Assembly (NCBI GenBank): GCA_015039365.1 | Contig: WION01000230.1 | Coordinates: 20,891-84,890, forward strand | Direction: 5' to 3' | DNA length: 64,000 bases | DNA from: Amanita rubescens | Taxonomy: Eukaryota; Basidiomycota; Agaricomycetes; Agaricales; Amanitaceae | Shown here: piece by piece, positions 12,861 to 25,600 of the stretch | Layout of the letters: each line of letters begins with the position of its first letter | How positions within the stretch are numbered: the first letter of the stretch is position 1 | Position numbers and translations under genes: made by a program | The notes under the pieces: model-generated | Told to the model about the DNA's origin: nothing | What the model saw: the letters and a program-made list of their open reading frames with translations, nothing else | Database searches by the model: none

Positions 12861-15740
12861 ATGCGGCATGATCCCAACAACAATGCCCTCTCACTCCTAC
12901 TATCAATACTCAACGATAAGAAGGTTCGGAACTTTTGAAAATAACGGAATATACCCTACTTAATGGCCCATATAGCCTGAATCTCCCATCACATCTGTTG
13001 TAAACGCAAATACGGTCGGTCTCGTATGCGAGATTCTATCCGGAGAAGACCACGTCGACCTCGCGGCACGACTAGACTGTCCCTCCGACGCAGAGAATTT
13101 GCTCGATCTTTTGCTTCATCTCCTTCGTAATTGTCTTTTACCAAATCAGAATGACTCGGTGGACTTCAATCGACGAGCTAGGCGATTCATGTTCAAAATA
13201 GTTTCAGAAACGCCGGTCATGCCATACTCCTTAATCGTTACTGGAGTTAGCATGCCTGCTGAACGCGATTACATTGGTGGTGGTGGCTATGGGCGCGTTT
13301 ACAAGGGCGATCTACATGGGGCAGTCGTTGCGTTGAAAATTTTGTACAGGTCTGATAACAACACGGTAAGCCCTTTCATACCATCGTTCCTATCGCACCT
13401 TGTTGACTTGTATTTCAGCAAGCCTTCTGTCGAGAGGCGCTGATGTGGGGGACCCTGAAGCACAAGTCCGTGCTGCCATTGTTAGGAATCTATGAATTCG
13501 ACGACGGGAAGGAATCCCAATTCTTCCTCGTCTCTCCCTACATGGCAAATGGGACTCTGGCACAATGGAGAAAGGAAATGAATCCATCAATATCCGAGAT
13601 GGAAAGACATGTACGGCTTTTTCTATCTTTCGCTCTCCATCGATATGCTCATTCCATTTTTTGGAAGATATTGGAAGTTGCGAAGGGAATCGAATACATT
13701 CATTCGGAGGGCGTAGTCCACGGCGACCTTCGCGGGGTACCCTACTGGATTGAACGCACTATATCAGAATGCTGACCATTCTCTTCAGGAGAACGTCCTC
13801 TTAGATTCTGATCTTCATGTTCAAATTGCCGACTTTGGATTAACCCGTCTCTCTGATGCTACGAATACCCGATCCGGCGCCAAACATCTGAACTTTGCAG
13901 CTCCGGAGTTATTCGGACTCTCAGAGGATTCGGGCGACGACGATTCCGACGATGTTCCTCCCAGAACTCAAATGTCAGACGTATATGCGTTTGGATGTCT
14001 TTATTACGAAGTACGTCGTCATACCCATCATCGTGATGCTTCTTTCTGACTTGATTAGATTCATTACGACAATATACCTTTTGCCGGTAAACAGGAACTA
14101 CAGATCATGGCCCTCGTCTTTCGAGATAAACGTCCGCCTCGACTAGATGAGCCATCCTTTAGTGACGAGGCATGGTCTGTGATTCAACGGTGCTGGGTGA
14201 GGGAAGCGTCGAAACGACCAAGCATGAAAGACGTCGTGGAAAGCATATCCCAATTTGCATCTCCCTCAACCAATGTTCGAAAGTTACAAAAGGTATCATC
14301 GCCGCCGATAACACCCATTATCGCAGTGCGTATACACACGTTCCTCAAAAGATATAGTTCCCTACTAATCCATATTAGCTCCCTCGGAGGGAAGACAATA
14401 TTCTCCCGTCACTACTTTCTTTACTCAATAATAAGCAGGTACGAAACATTTCAAAGCGCTTACTACTACGCTCAACAGCATCTTAGCCCGAATCTTCTGT
14501 CGTAAACGCGACAATCGTCGATCTCACGTTCAAGTTATTGTTGAGGGAAGACTATACTCCCGTCGCAGATCAATTAACCCAGGCCTCGGACGTCAAGAAT
14601 TTGATCGACTTGATGCTTCACCTGCTTCACGAACGCCACTTACAAAACCAAGACGTGAACGTGAATATAGAACAGCGAGCAAGGCGATTCATGTTTACAG
14701 TTATCTCAAAGATACCCGTCATACCCCAGTCTTTGATAGTGACCGGAGTCACCAGTCCAGCTGCGCGCGAATACTTTGCCGCAGGTGGCTTTGGGCTCAT
14801 TTTCAAGGGTGAACTCCGAGGATCAACCGTCGCTCTGAAAGTGCTGTACAGGTCTGGAAACTCGGACGTCGTGAGTTCCTTTCAATATTGGCGCGTTATG
14901 GCTTACGTATTTGATTGTGGGCAGGCCCTTTGTCGAGAAGCGTTGATGTGGAATTCTCTAAAGCACCAATTTCTGCTCCCGTTTTTAGGAATATGTGTAG
15001 ACGAGTTAACTTCGGAATCGTTCCTTGTTTCGCCATTTATGCGGAATGGTCATCTACGGCAATGGCGAGACAAGACAAATCCACCAATGGCTGAGATACA
15101 ACAACGTGTAATGGTTTCTTTCTCCTTTAGATGATTCATACTACGTGCTCATTCACCGAAAGATATCGGAAGTCGCTCAAGGTCTTGAATACATCCATTC
15201 GGAAGGCGTCGTTCATGGTGATATCCATGTGGTATTTTACCTTTTTAAAAAAAACGGCTTTTGTTTGAAATTCGTTTCAGATCAACATCCTCCTCGACGC
15301 CAACCTCCACGTCCAAATCGCCAGTTTCGCATCAACCCGACCTATTGAAGCTACAGTCGCCGGATCAGGAGTGAGACATCTGACATCTGTCGCCCCGGAA
15401 TTATTCGAAGTCGCCAAACATGATGACGATCCTGCCCCTGCCAGAACGCAAATGTCGGACGTCTATGCTTTTGGATGTCTTTATTATGAAGTGAGTTGTT
15501 GTTGTAGTAGTAAAATAGGCTGAGCTGAAATAATTTCGTTAGATGCATTATAATAAGGAACCTTTTTTTGATGTACCGGCGATACAAATTTTGAGTCTTG
15601 TTACTCGGGGTGAACGACCGCCGAGATTGGATGAGCCACCGATAAGTGATGGGATGTGGGAGTTGGTTCAGAGTTGTTGGGTGATGCAACCGTCGAAACG
15701 GAAAAGAATGAGGGATATAGTGGAAGTTCTGATGGGATGA
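12861..15740 (+). CDS. Tandem kinase gene: active kinase followed by pseudokinase
   Basis: Twelve exons, all phase 0: 12861-12923, 12976-13365, 13419-13610, 13668-13736, 13789-14010, 14059-14325, 14379-14438, 14487-14870, 14925-15107, 15163-15231, 15281-15490, 15543-15740, about 768 aa. Unit 1 (aa 22-401) has a module, GGGGYGRVYKG, VALKIL, QAFCREALMW, HGDLRG+ENVLLD, IADFGLTR and FAAPELFG, so all catalytic residues are present. A 20-aa linker exon (LPREDNILPSLLSLLNNKQ) then splices into unit 2 (aa 422-768). There DFG is replaced by ASFAS, HGDLRGEN is HGDIHVIN, and the start of the Gly-rich loop is AAGGFG, while the VALK lysine and APE remain. Unit 2 is thus a predicted pseudokinase. The start at 12861 is the only ATG in the open frame (upstream in-frame stop at 12774), but an upstream exon is possible. 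Confidence 0.8.
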
Positions 15741-16115
15741 GTGCGGTGTTTATGATAAATATTTAATTCATCTTGTTTTCTTCTGATAATTTCGTTGGGT
15801 CGGTAGTTTTCTCAATGGCTGCAATCATGTCAACAACGAGATATGAAGGAACGCAGCACGCGCAATAGATCCGTAGATTGGACATAACCGATTGGCTTCA
15901 GACCCATCGGAACTGGTATTAGGCTGTACACGCTGGCACCGATATATATGATACGTTGGCGATAAACCCGTCTTGTTCAATAGACGAATCAACCCCGTAC
16001 TCAAGCCCTACGCGTCAAACGTTAGTTACATAGTAGCCCCCACCGATGAAAAGAGTCCTCACCCGCGATGTGAAATTACACAACTCTTCTCGTCCGTCCA
16101 ACATAGCGCATACCC
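15741..16115. repeat. Non-coding copy of a segment also at about 61.5-61.8 kb
   Basis: About 280 bp here (from a GCGCAATAGATCCGTAGATT-like start to TGTGAAATTACACAACTCTT) is clearly similar to 61510-61790, and its last third also to 58750-58860. The copies share phrases such as GATACGTTGGC, GTCTTGTTCAA and GTAGCCCCCAC. No open frame is conserved between them. It is a duplicated remnant of unknown origin. Confidence 0.5.
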
Positions 16116-16305
16116 GTGAACGAACGGCGGACACCGCACGATGCCGAAGATGATGGGCATGATGAGAAGCTATCTTCTCTGCATGTTCCCCTCGATCTAC
16201 TAGCAGATTTGAGCCTGGACGTCGTGAAGCGAAAGAGACTGTTACATAAAGAGAGTAAACATGAAAGATTTAAGAAAGAAACTAACGGCGATGACACTGA
16301 CATCG
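16116..16305 (+). pseudogene. Possible second SIN3 N-terminal remnant
   Basis: The open frame from 16116 reads RTPHDAEDD, then VPLDLLADLSLDVVKRKRLL, aligning loosely with TPPHDAEM and ARPLDLTDALSYLDVVKAQF of the SIN3 fragment at 4.6 kb, with inserted and changed residues. A GT-containing donor context (GACATCGTGAGT) follows at the same place as the intron there. The second half of the PAH domain is missing. The match is by eye and could be chance in part. Confidence 0.35.
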
Positions 16306-16519
16306 TGAGTATGTTGAATATCCTCTGTGCGAGGAACCGATCATTGTCGGAACCCTAGCATAGGGTTCATGTTTATCATCAACTTCATCATGGACAGCTA
16401 TCCATGTCCATGTCACCAGTCACGCAATCAAGCGCCGAAAACCTATACAGGCACGCTCAAGTGCTTCGCGAATATCTCGGGCTTTCTCCCCGGCATCCGT
16501 CGCACTGGTTGACTCGACA

Positions 16520-19500
16520 ATGGACGATCCATTCAGCGATGTGCCTGCGGTAGTCACGGCGACACATGGGGTCATTGGGGACGTGGTAAGAGAGCCAGCC
16601 ACTACGAGGGGCACACCACCAGAACTAAATGGAGAGTGGGTATTTGACGGTGCCAGTTGGAATTGGAGGGTTAGACAAGTGGGAGAGGGCCTTTTGGACG
16701 ACTCGGACTCGGACTCGGAAGCGATGGAAGAACTGGGTGACGGAAATGAAACTCAGTGGGACAGCGGTTCACCAAGAGGCCCGGTGAGGATGGAAACCTC
16801 ATACAATATGCAGCATGTTCTCGAGAGCGATACGCTCCCATCACTTCTCTCTATACTCAATGCTAAGACGGTGCGTAACATTTCTAAGCGCATGTTCATT
16901 CTACTCAAGACCTAGTAGCCCGGATCATCTATCGCGTCTGTCGTAAACGCCAACACCACTGACCTCATGTGCAAGTTGTTATCCGGGGAAGACTACCTCA
17001 GCAGTGCGGCAAAGCTAAATCGTACCGCAGACTCCCAAAATCTTCTCGACTTCATGCTTCACATGCTTCGCTATCGTCTCTTACCAAATCAGGATGAATC
17101 GGTGGACTTCAACCAGCGGGCACGGCGATTTATGTTCAAGATCATAGCGAAAAAGCCTGTCACACCGTGGTCCTTAATCGCGACTGGAGTCAGCCAGCCG
17201 GCGGAGCAGGATTATATTGGCGGTGGTGGGTTCGGGCGCGTTTACAAGAGCGAGCTGAATGGGGAAGCCGTTGCGTTGAAAATATTGTACAAGTCCGATG
17301 ATAATGCTGTAAGTCCAACGTGTCCATCCTATAACAAGTAACTTTTTATTTTCGGTTCTAGCTGGCCTTTTGTCGAGAGGCGTTGATGTGGGGATCGCTA
17401 AAGCACAAATTCGTTCTGCCATTCCTGGGAATCGATGAACACGAAGATGGAACAGCCTATCTTATCTCTCCATATATGGAGAAGGGCACTCTAGCTCAGT
17501 GGCGGAAGCAGGCAAATCCATCGATATCCGAGATAGAAAAACGCGTACGTCTTTTCTTTAGTTGTCTCGCCCCTGATCTCACCCTTCTGAAAGATACTAG
17601 AAGTGGCTCTAGGCATCGAATATATTCACTCGGAGGGCATAGTTCATGGCGACCTCCGTGGGGTACTCTACCCAGAAACAAGCTATTTTGAGATACTGAC
17701 CATTCGCCTCAGGAGAATGTCCTCCTTGATGCTAATCTTCACGTTCAAATCGCAGATTTTGGGCTAGCCCGACTCTCAGATGCAACAAATACGCGATCTG
17801 GAGCGAAACATATACACTTCGCGGCCCCCGAGTTGTTTGGTCACCTTGAGGCCGGCGACGACCATTCAGCTGATGATTCAGCCAGGACACAAATGTCGGA
17901 CATCTATGCGTTCGGAGGTCTTTATTATGAAGTGGGTTATTACTCATACGCAAATTCGCTTATTGAATTACGCAGATCCATTATGACAACATACCTTTTG
18001 CTGGCAGACAGGGCTTACAAATCATGGCCTTTGTTTCTCAAGGCATACGTCCACCTCGACTGGACGACCCACATTTGAAAGATGAAGCATGGGAGTTGAT
18101 CAAGTGGTGCTGGGCGAGGATGCCATCAGAACGACCAGCAATAAAAGACGTCGCTGAAATGATGATGTCTGATCCAGACCGTCATCCCCTCCTATTTCTG
18201 CTTTTCGTTCTTAAGGATTGGAAGGTACGGCAACATCAGAAAGTGCGCCCACACGGTACTTAAGAGCTCGTAGCCCGGATCTTGCATCACGTCTGTCGTC
18301 AACGCGTCGATCATCAATCTCGTGTGTAGAATCTTGGCTAGAGAAGACTATCTCGGCGTTGTGGATCAGCTTAGCCAAGCCCCAGATGTCCAGAACTTAT
18401 TGGATTTCTTGCTTCACTTGCTTCGCGACCGTCGCTTGTCCAATTTGGATACAACCACAGACATCAACGGGCGAGCGAGGCGATTGATGTTCAAACTCAA
18501 CTCAAAGATGCCTGTCATCCCACCGTCATTGATCGTAACAGGAGTCAACATGCCAGCCGAGCGCAATTATGTTGGTAGCGGCGGATTCGGGCGCGTTTTC
18601 GAGGGCAAACTGCAGGAGGAAGTTGTCGCTCTGAAAGTGTTGTACAAGTCTGATAACGACGTTGTAAGCCATTTACCTCGTTCTTATAAGGATGTTGTTG
18701 AATGTTCTCCAACAGTCCTTTTGTCGAGAAGCGTTGATGTGGGGATCTCTTAAGCACAAGTTTGTGCTGCCGTTTTATGGAATCTACGAGGTTTCGGATG
18801 GAAGAGTACCACAATTTTTCCTTGTTTCGCCCTTCATGACCAATGGTACTCTGGCCCAATGGCGGAAGAAAGCAGATCCATCAGTATCCGAGATAGAAGA
18901 ACGTGTATGGCTCCTCTACTTTGACCCTTCATTGACACTTACTTCGCTTCGAAGATACTGGAAGTGGCACAGGGCGTTGAATATATTCATTCAGTAGGCG
19001 CCGTTCACGGAGACCTTCGCGGGGTATTCTACTTGAAACGCGCTGCATATGACTGCTGATAATTCTCTTAGGATAACATTCTTTTGGATGCTAATCTTCG
19101 TGTTCAAATCGCCGATTTTGGATTGACCCGACTCTCGGATGCCACGAATACCCAATCAGGAGCTAAACATCTCAACTTTTCGGCCCCCGAGTTATTCGGG
19201 TTCTTCGATAATAATGATTTTAATGATGTTCCGGCCAGAACGCAAATGACGGATGTCTATGCGTTCGGATGTCTTTTTTACGAAGTAAGTCGTAATAGAC
19301 ACGTTGATACTTATACTAAATTGCCTCAGATCCATTATGACAGTGTTCCTTTTGCTGGTAAAACGGACTTACAAATCTTGGGCCTCCACGATCGAGGGGA
19401 ACAACCACCTCGACCGCATCATCCACCGTTGAGTGACGGAGTATGGGACATGATTCAACGATGCTGGGGGAGGGATGCGTTGAAACGGCCAAGAATGAAA

Positions 19501-20733
19501 GATATCACGAAAAACATGACATTGTTATCTCAAGATACAACCACCGAGATGGTATGAATCGTAACATCCACCGAGTTTTCTATGAACTAATATCTTTTAT
19601 TGTCAGCTTCTTCCATTAACTGTGAGGGTTTCTTTTCACTGGCGCCAAAATTATAAATTATAAATAATACCATCAATCCTAATCTGTTCCAGACACCACG
19701 CCGTATCACCGGTGTAATGAAATCGTCATCCCCGCCTGCTCACTCCTCTGACACGCGCATCTCTACTATGGCCGTATACGACCTGCCGTATGGCTCACTG
19801 GAGCCAGAGGCGAGCGGTGCAGCAATGGCAACCACCTTGACCTCTAGTCTTGTTGAAGAAAAACATCGTGAAACTTACCCAATAGTTCCAGTGTACCAGC
19901 ATATATCCAGACGACGGCTTGACCCACCTGCATACGTTGATTCCCCCATAGTAAGTTTTGGTTTTACTGTGTTAGGAAACTAGTTCAACCGGATCGCTGT
20001 AGGATCCCAATGACATCGCTGCAGATTCGGATACCTATGACCCACCATCAAGATCGTCATCGGCACGCACTCCACGTCCGACTTGGCGTCGATCAGATCC
20101 AATCTTTCGGACTCGGCGTCTATCCTCACCATCTCCTCAATTAACGCTACCGTTAACACCCATCCCGATCTCCCCCGTGCGTAGACCGAGTACCTCTTTG
20201 AACAATACATTCACTAATGTTCCTGACGCATACCAGCCTTCCCAAATACGGGACGTAAGAGTTTCGTTTTACTGGCGCAGTTGGACTTGACTCACTGAGA
20301 TGGATCGCTATAGTATGCGCCTTCGCAAGCTAACAAAACCGGCCAAAAGAGTTTTACAGGAAGATTAAAGGCCATATTTCAGTCTGTCCTTTCACCAACC
20401 AGCCCCAGCCGTCGGGCAGAAAAAAAGCCCGACAGACGTTCTACTATACTGTTACAGGCAGCCCGTTCACAGACAGAAGATCCTGGGATAGACGCATTGC
20501 GTGGTTCCTTTGGGACCTTTGGCAGTATCATTAGGGCTCGGGCTGCGAGGCGTATAAGCCAAAGCGGTAGATCAAATTATAGTGCGAGATCTACAGTCAC
20601 GTATGATCCCACTTCCTTCTCTTGGGTCTCAGAACGGGAGCACGCTTCGACTGAAGTGCAGGGATTACCGTCCGGTGACGGTCTAACTCGACATCAACTT
20701 TATGACCCACCAGCCCCAAAAGACGATCCATGA
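16520..20733 (+). CDS. Tandem kinase gene with two intact kinase units and long tail
   Basis: Fifteen exons, all phase 0: 16520-16870, 16919-17308, 17362-17544, 17594-17662, 17713-17931, 17976-18224, 18274-18663, 18716-18904, 18955-19023, 19072-19284, 19330-19551, 19607-19621, 19693-19950, 20003-20254, 20314-20733, about 1162 aa. Exon 1 is an acidic leader (DSDSDSEAMEE) ending PSLLSILNAKT. Kinase 1 has GGGGFGRVYKS, VALKIL, LAFCREALMW, HGDLRG+ENVLLD, ADFGLAR and FAAPELFG. Exon 6 carries the C-lobe end (CWARMPSERPAIKD) and, without any stop or new start, the module-type linker LLFLLFVLKDWK. It then splices to the second module and kinase (GSGGFGRVFEG, VALKVL, HGDLRG+DNILLD, ADFGLTR, FSAPELFG). 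That joint is the best evidence that two kinases form one protein. The tail is Ser/Pro/Arg-rich with VRRPSTSLNNTFTNV and no recognised domain. Confidence 0.82.
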
Positions 20734-21479
20734 TCAGCCAGATCCGTCCCCACTCCTACGCATCCACAATCTGCAGCAACGGGGTGGGTCTTAACTAAAC
20801 CGACTACGATCAAGCTTTAGAACTGGGGCGGCAGAAGGAGATGACCAGGGCCTGAGCCCGATTGCGGTCGTTGGGATTGAAGGAAGCGATACCCTAGGTC
20901 AAGTGTCGATGACAATAATGCTGAAGGGAGTGAAAGGCAGTGGCAAAGGTTCAGCAGTGTAGCGGCTCCGCCCGTGAGAATGGCGACGAAACACAATACG
21001 GATGATCCGTTGGCTGGTCAGACGGGGCTAGTTGAGCCTAGCAAGTCACCCAAGCTACGATATGATTTACCGTCGAAGATATACATTTTCTCTTTGGAAT
21101 ATACATCAATATCTTGGTGGAGATGTATGGTGTCTAGATCTGTAACGATAGCGATAGGACTAGTTTTTTAATGGTATCAATCGAGCAATCGCACCTGTAT
21201 AATTACGCACACCCCCAACACTGCCAACACCCTGTTATAGGGCCAGCAGTGAAAAGGGCCAAGCTTAGTGGGGATAAAGAAAGAAAGAATCATGGACCGT
21301 GCGTGTGACGTTCGAACCTTATGATTGAACGAGTCTAACTTGACGTCCCTGTGTTCGTGTGCGCCCTCACCTCGCCTAGCAACCCCATTGTAAGCGCTAT
21401 TCGTCAGTATCGGCCACTGCCACGTCACCAAACTAGGGTCTTCCGCGTCTCATCAGCACCCCTTCTCAAAAAAGAACAC
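20734..21479. other. Intergenic, no gene seen
   Basis: Short open frames only. 21340-21480 (TGTTCGTGTGCGCCCTCACC, CTATTCGTC..GGCCACTGCCACG) resembles stretches at 29.2, 34.1 and 41.1 kb that lie just beyond the 3' ends of the antisense KRE6-like copies, so it is the downstream flank of the pseudogene at 21480-22420. Confidence 0.4.
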
Positions 21480-22420
21480 GTAACTGCACTCACTCGTATA
21501 CGGGTCAATGTGATTATCAATGTACTCAATCGTCGGATACCCAGCCGGATCACAACCGACATTCGTACTCCCCTTTCTCTGATGCACCCTTGAACCTCAG
21601 TTCAGCCAGAAAGGTCATTGTCGTTAAGTCAATGATTTGTCAATTCACTTGTCATGACCACTTAGTTCAACGAGAGAACGGAGAGAGAGGAGAAAGAACG
21701 TAAACGCACGCGATATCCCGAGGTTGAGCACGATTGACATGGATTCTTCTGGTATAAGTCGTTGGCCGACCCTAGTTCCATCCGTACCAGTGTCACTGGG
21801 CCTATAGCGCTCGCTCCGAGTCGGTAAGTCGGAGAACCGTCGATTTGTTATGTTATTTGGGTCGGCCCAGTACTCGAAGTCTAACGGGCAGGGGGTCAGT
21901 ATATCAAGCAAGCATGTGTGCGCACCCACGCACCGATGGTATGAAACTCGGCTCCGCTCCCTTGGAAAATATCACTCGGCACAGGCTCCGCCAAACTTGA
22001 TACAGTCTGTCGCACCTTCGGCCTCGTCTTGTTCGAATTATGAATAACAAACTCGTCCTGCGTATCGTTCAAATAAACGTAATCGTGCGTGAAGGGCGCG
22101 AATTGTGCGCTTTGCGAAACAACGGGTTGGCTTTGACTTTAAATATATCAATTTCTGGTGCCCCTCGGCCGGTGGATGGATGGGAGTTGGGGCGGGAACG
22201 GGCGGAGAGACGTTGGCCTGGGAGTCAGCTTAGGGCATAGTTGTATTCGGATTCGGAGTACGCGGAGGGCAGAGGCGTTTTGGTAGGTTTGGTTGGGAAA
22301 TGTCCCGACACTGCACTGCGAGTCATAAGTGTAGGCTCACGTTCCCGAAGTCGTTGCGGCGTAGCCCGACCTTCATATGATGGTGTTTTGAATTCGGTGG
22401 GGAATACAAACCATATTGTC
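21480..22420 (-). pseudogene. KRE6: KRE6/SKN1-type beta-glucan synthesis protein, frameshifted copy A
   Basis: On the minus strand, reading from 22420 downward, the order is SVGTFPNQ, EIDIF, QSAQFAPFTHDYVYLNDTQDEFVIHNSN, LAEPVPSDIFQGSGAEFHTIG, an intron, FEYWADPNN, GTRVGQRLIPEESMSIVLNLGIS, WIDLTTMTF and a degraded DPAGYPT...NHIDPYTS. These are the landmarks, in order, of the glucanase-like lumenal domain of KRE6/SKN1 proteins, Golgi/ER membrane proteins needed for beta-1,6-glucan. Several frameshifts and stops interrupt it, and the N-terminal transmembrane part and the EWYDPGQ region are absent. Pseudogene. Confidence 0.72.
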
Positions 22421-22675
22421 ATCTAGGGACGTTGGGTTGTAGGCGAAGGCAGGCAGCAGATGATAGTGTTAGATCTGCCATAGTACGGCAGGACGCGAGT
22501 GACGAATTGGCTTGAAGTACGTAAACGGCAGGGAGGTCATGTGTTATCCGAAGGAATCGTGCCGCAACCGATCATTGTCAGAACCCTAGCATAGGGTTCA
22601 GGTTTATCATCAACGTCCAATCAAGCGCCGAAAAGCTATGCAGGCAAGCTCAAGCGCTTCGCGACTGTTTGACTA

Positions 22676-25600
22676 ATGGACGATCCACTCAACGAGGCGT
22701 CTGCACCAATCACGGCGACGTATGGGGACTTGGTAAGAGAGCACACTACGAAACTAGAGACGGGCACACCGCATTTGAAACCAGAAGTAAAGGAAGATTT
22801 GATAATTGACGGTGTCAATTGGAGGGTTGGCAGACAAGTGGGGGAGCGCTTTTTGGACGACTCGGACTCGGGCTCGGAAGAAATGGAAGAGCCGGGTGAC
22901 GGAAATGAAAGTTGGAACAGCAGTTCACCGATGCAGCATGTTCTCGAGAGCGATACGCTCTCGTCGCTTCTCTCTATCCTCAATGCTAAGAAGGTGTGTA
23001 GCATTTTTAAGCGCATGTTCACTTTACTCAAGACCTAGTAGCCCGGATCATCTATCGCGTCTGTCGTAAACGCCAACACCACTGGCCTCATGTGCAAGTT
23101 GTTATCTGGGGAAGACTACCTCAGCGACGCCGCAAAGCTACATCGTGCCGCGGACTCCCAGAATCTGCTCGACTTCATGCTTCACATGCTTCGCTATCGT
23201 CTCCTACCAAATCAGGATGAGTCAGTGGACTTCAACCAGCGGGCACGGCGATTCATGTTCAAGATTATAGCGAAAAAGCCTGTCACACCGTGGTCCTTAA
23301 TTGTTACTGGAGTTAGCCAGCCAGCGGAGCAGGATTATATTGGCGGTGGTGGGTTCGGGCGCGTTTACAAGAGCGAGCTGAATGGGGAAGCCGTCGCGTT
23401 GAAAGTATTGTACAAGTCCGATAATGACGCTGTAAGTCTAACGTGTCCTTCCTATAACAAGTAACTTCTTATTTTCGGTTCCAGCTGGCCTTTTGTCGAG
23501 AGGCGTTGATGTGGGGATCGCTAAAGCACAAATTCGTTCTGCCATTCCTGGGAATCGATGAACACGAAGATGGGACAGCCTATCTTATCTCTCCCTATAT
23601 GGAGAAGGGTACTCTAGCTCAGTGGCGGAAGCAGGCAAATCCATCGGTATCCGCGATAGAAGAATGTGTACGTCTTTTCTTTAGTTGATTCGCCGTTGAT
23701 CTCACCCTCCCGAAAGATACTAGAAGTGGCTCTAGGCATCGAATATATTCACTCAGAGGGCATAGTTCATGGCGACCTCCGTGGGGTACTCTAACTCTTC
23801 CCAGAAACACGCTATTTTGAGATACTGACCATTTTCTTTAGGAGAACGTCCTCCTCGATGCTAATCTTCACGTTCAAATCGCAGATTTTGGGTTAACCCG
23901 ACTCTCAGATGCAACTAATACCCAGTCTGGAGCGAAGCATATGCACTTCGCTGCCCCGGAGTTGTTTGGTCACCTCGAGGCCGGCGACGACCATTCAGCT
24001 GATGATTCAGCCAGGACCCAAAGGTCAGACATCTACGCGTTTGGAGGTCTTTATTATGAAGTAGGTTATAATTAAGATGCAGATTCTCTTGCTGAATTGC
24101 GTAGATCCATTACGACAACATACCTTTTGCAGGTAGACAGGGCTTACAAATCATGGCCCTTGTTTCTCAAGGCATACGTCCGCCTCGACTAGATGATCCA
24201 CATTTGAAAGATGAAGCATGGGAGCTAATCAAGCGGTGCTGGGCGAGGATGCCGTCAGAACGACCAGCAATAAAAGACATCGCTGAAATGATGATGTCCG
24301 ATCCAAACCGTCATCCCCTCCTATTTCTGCTTTTCGTTCTTAAGGATTGGAAGGTATGGCAACATAAGAAAGTGCTCCCGCACGGTACTAATGAGCTTAT
24401 AGCCCGGATCTTGCATCACGTCTGTCGTCAACGCGTCGATCATCAATCTTGTGTGTAGAATCTTGGCTAGAGAAGACTATCTCGGCGTTGCGGATCAGCT
24501 TAACCAAGCCCCAGATGTCCAGAACTTGTTGGATTTCTTGCTTCACCTGCTCCGCGACCGTCGCTTGTCCAATTCGGATACAACCATAGACATCAACGGG
24601 CGAGCGAGGCGATTGATGTTCAAACTCAACTCAAAGATGCCTGTCATCCCACTATCGTTGATCGTAACAGGAGTCAACATGCCCGCTGAGCGCAATTATG
24701 TTGGTAGCGGTGGATTCGGGCGCGTTTTCGAGGGCAAACTGCGGGAGGAAGTTGTCGCTCTGAAAGTGTTGTACAAGTCTGATAACGACGTTGTAAGCCA
24801 TTTACGCCATTCTTATAAGGATGTTGTTGATTGTTCTCTAACAGTCCTTTTGTCGAGAAGCGTTGATGTGGGGATCTCTTAAGCACAAGTTTGTGCTGCC
24901 GTTTTACGGAATCTACGAGGTTTCGGACGGAAGAGTACCCCAATTTTTCCTTGTTTCGCCCTTCATGACCAATGGTACTCTGGCCAATGGCGGAAGAAAG
25001 CAGATCCATCAGTATCCGAGATACAAGAACGTGTATGATCCTCTACTTTGGCCCTTCATTGGCACTTACTTCGCTTCGAAGATACTGGAAGTGGCACAGG
25101 GTGTCGAATATATCCATTCAGTAGGCGCAGTCCACGGCGACCTTCGCGGGGTATTAAACTTGAAATGCGCTGCATATGACTGCTGATAATTCTCTTAGGA
25201 TAACATTCTTTTGGATGCTAATCTTCGTGTTCAAATCGCCGATTTTGGATTGACCCGACTCTCGGATGCCACGAATACCCAATCTGGGGCTAAACATCTC
25301 AACTTTTCGGCCCCCGAGTTATTTGGGTTCTTCGATAATAACGACCTTAATGATGTTCCGGCCAGAACGCAAGTGACGGATGTCTATGCGTTCGGGTGTC
25401 TTTTTTACGAAGTGAGTCACAATAAACACGCTGATACTTGTGCTGAATTGCCTCAGATTCATTATGACAGTGTTCCTTTTGCTGGTAAAACGGACTTGCA
25501 AATCTTGGGCCTCCACGCTCGAGGGGAACAACCACCTCGACCGAATCATCCACCGTTGAGTGACGGGGCATGGGACATGATTCAACGATGCTGGGGGAGG

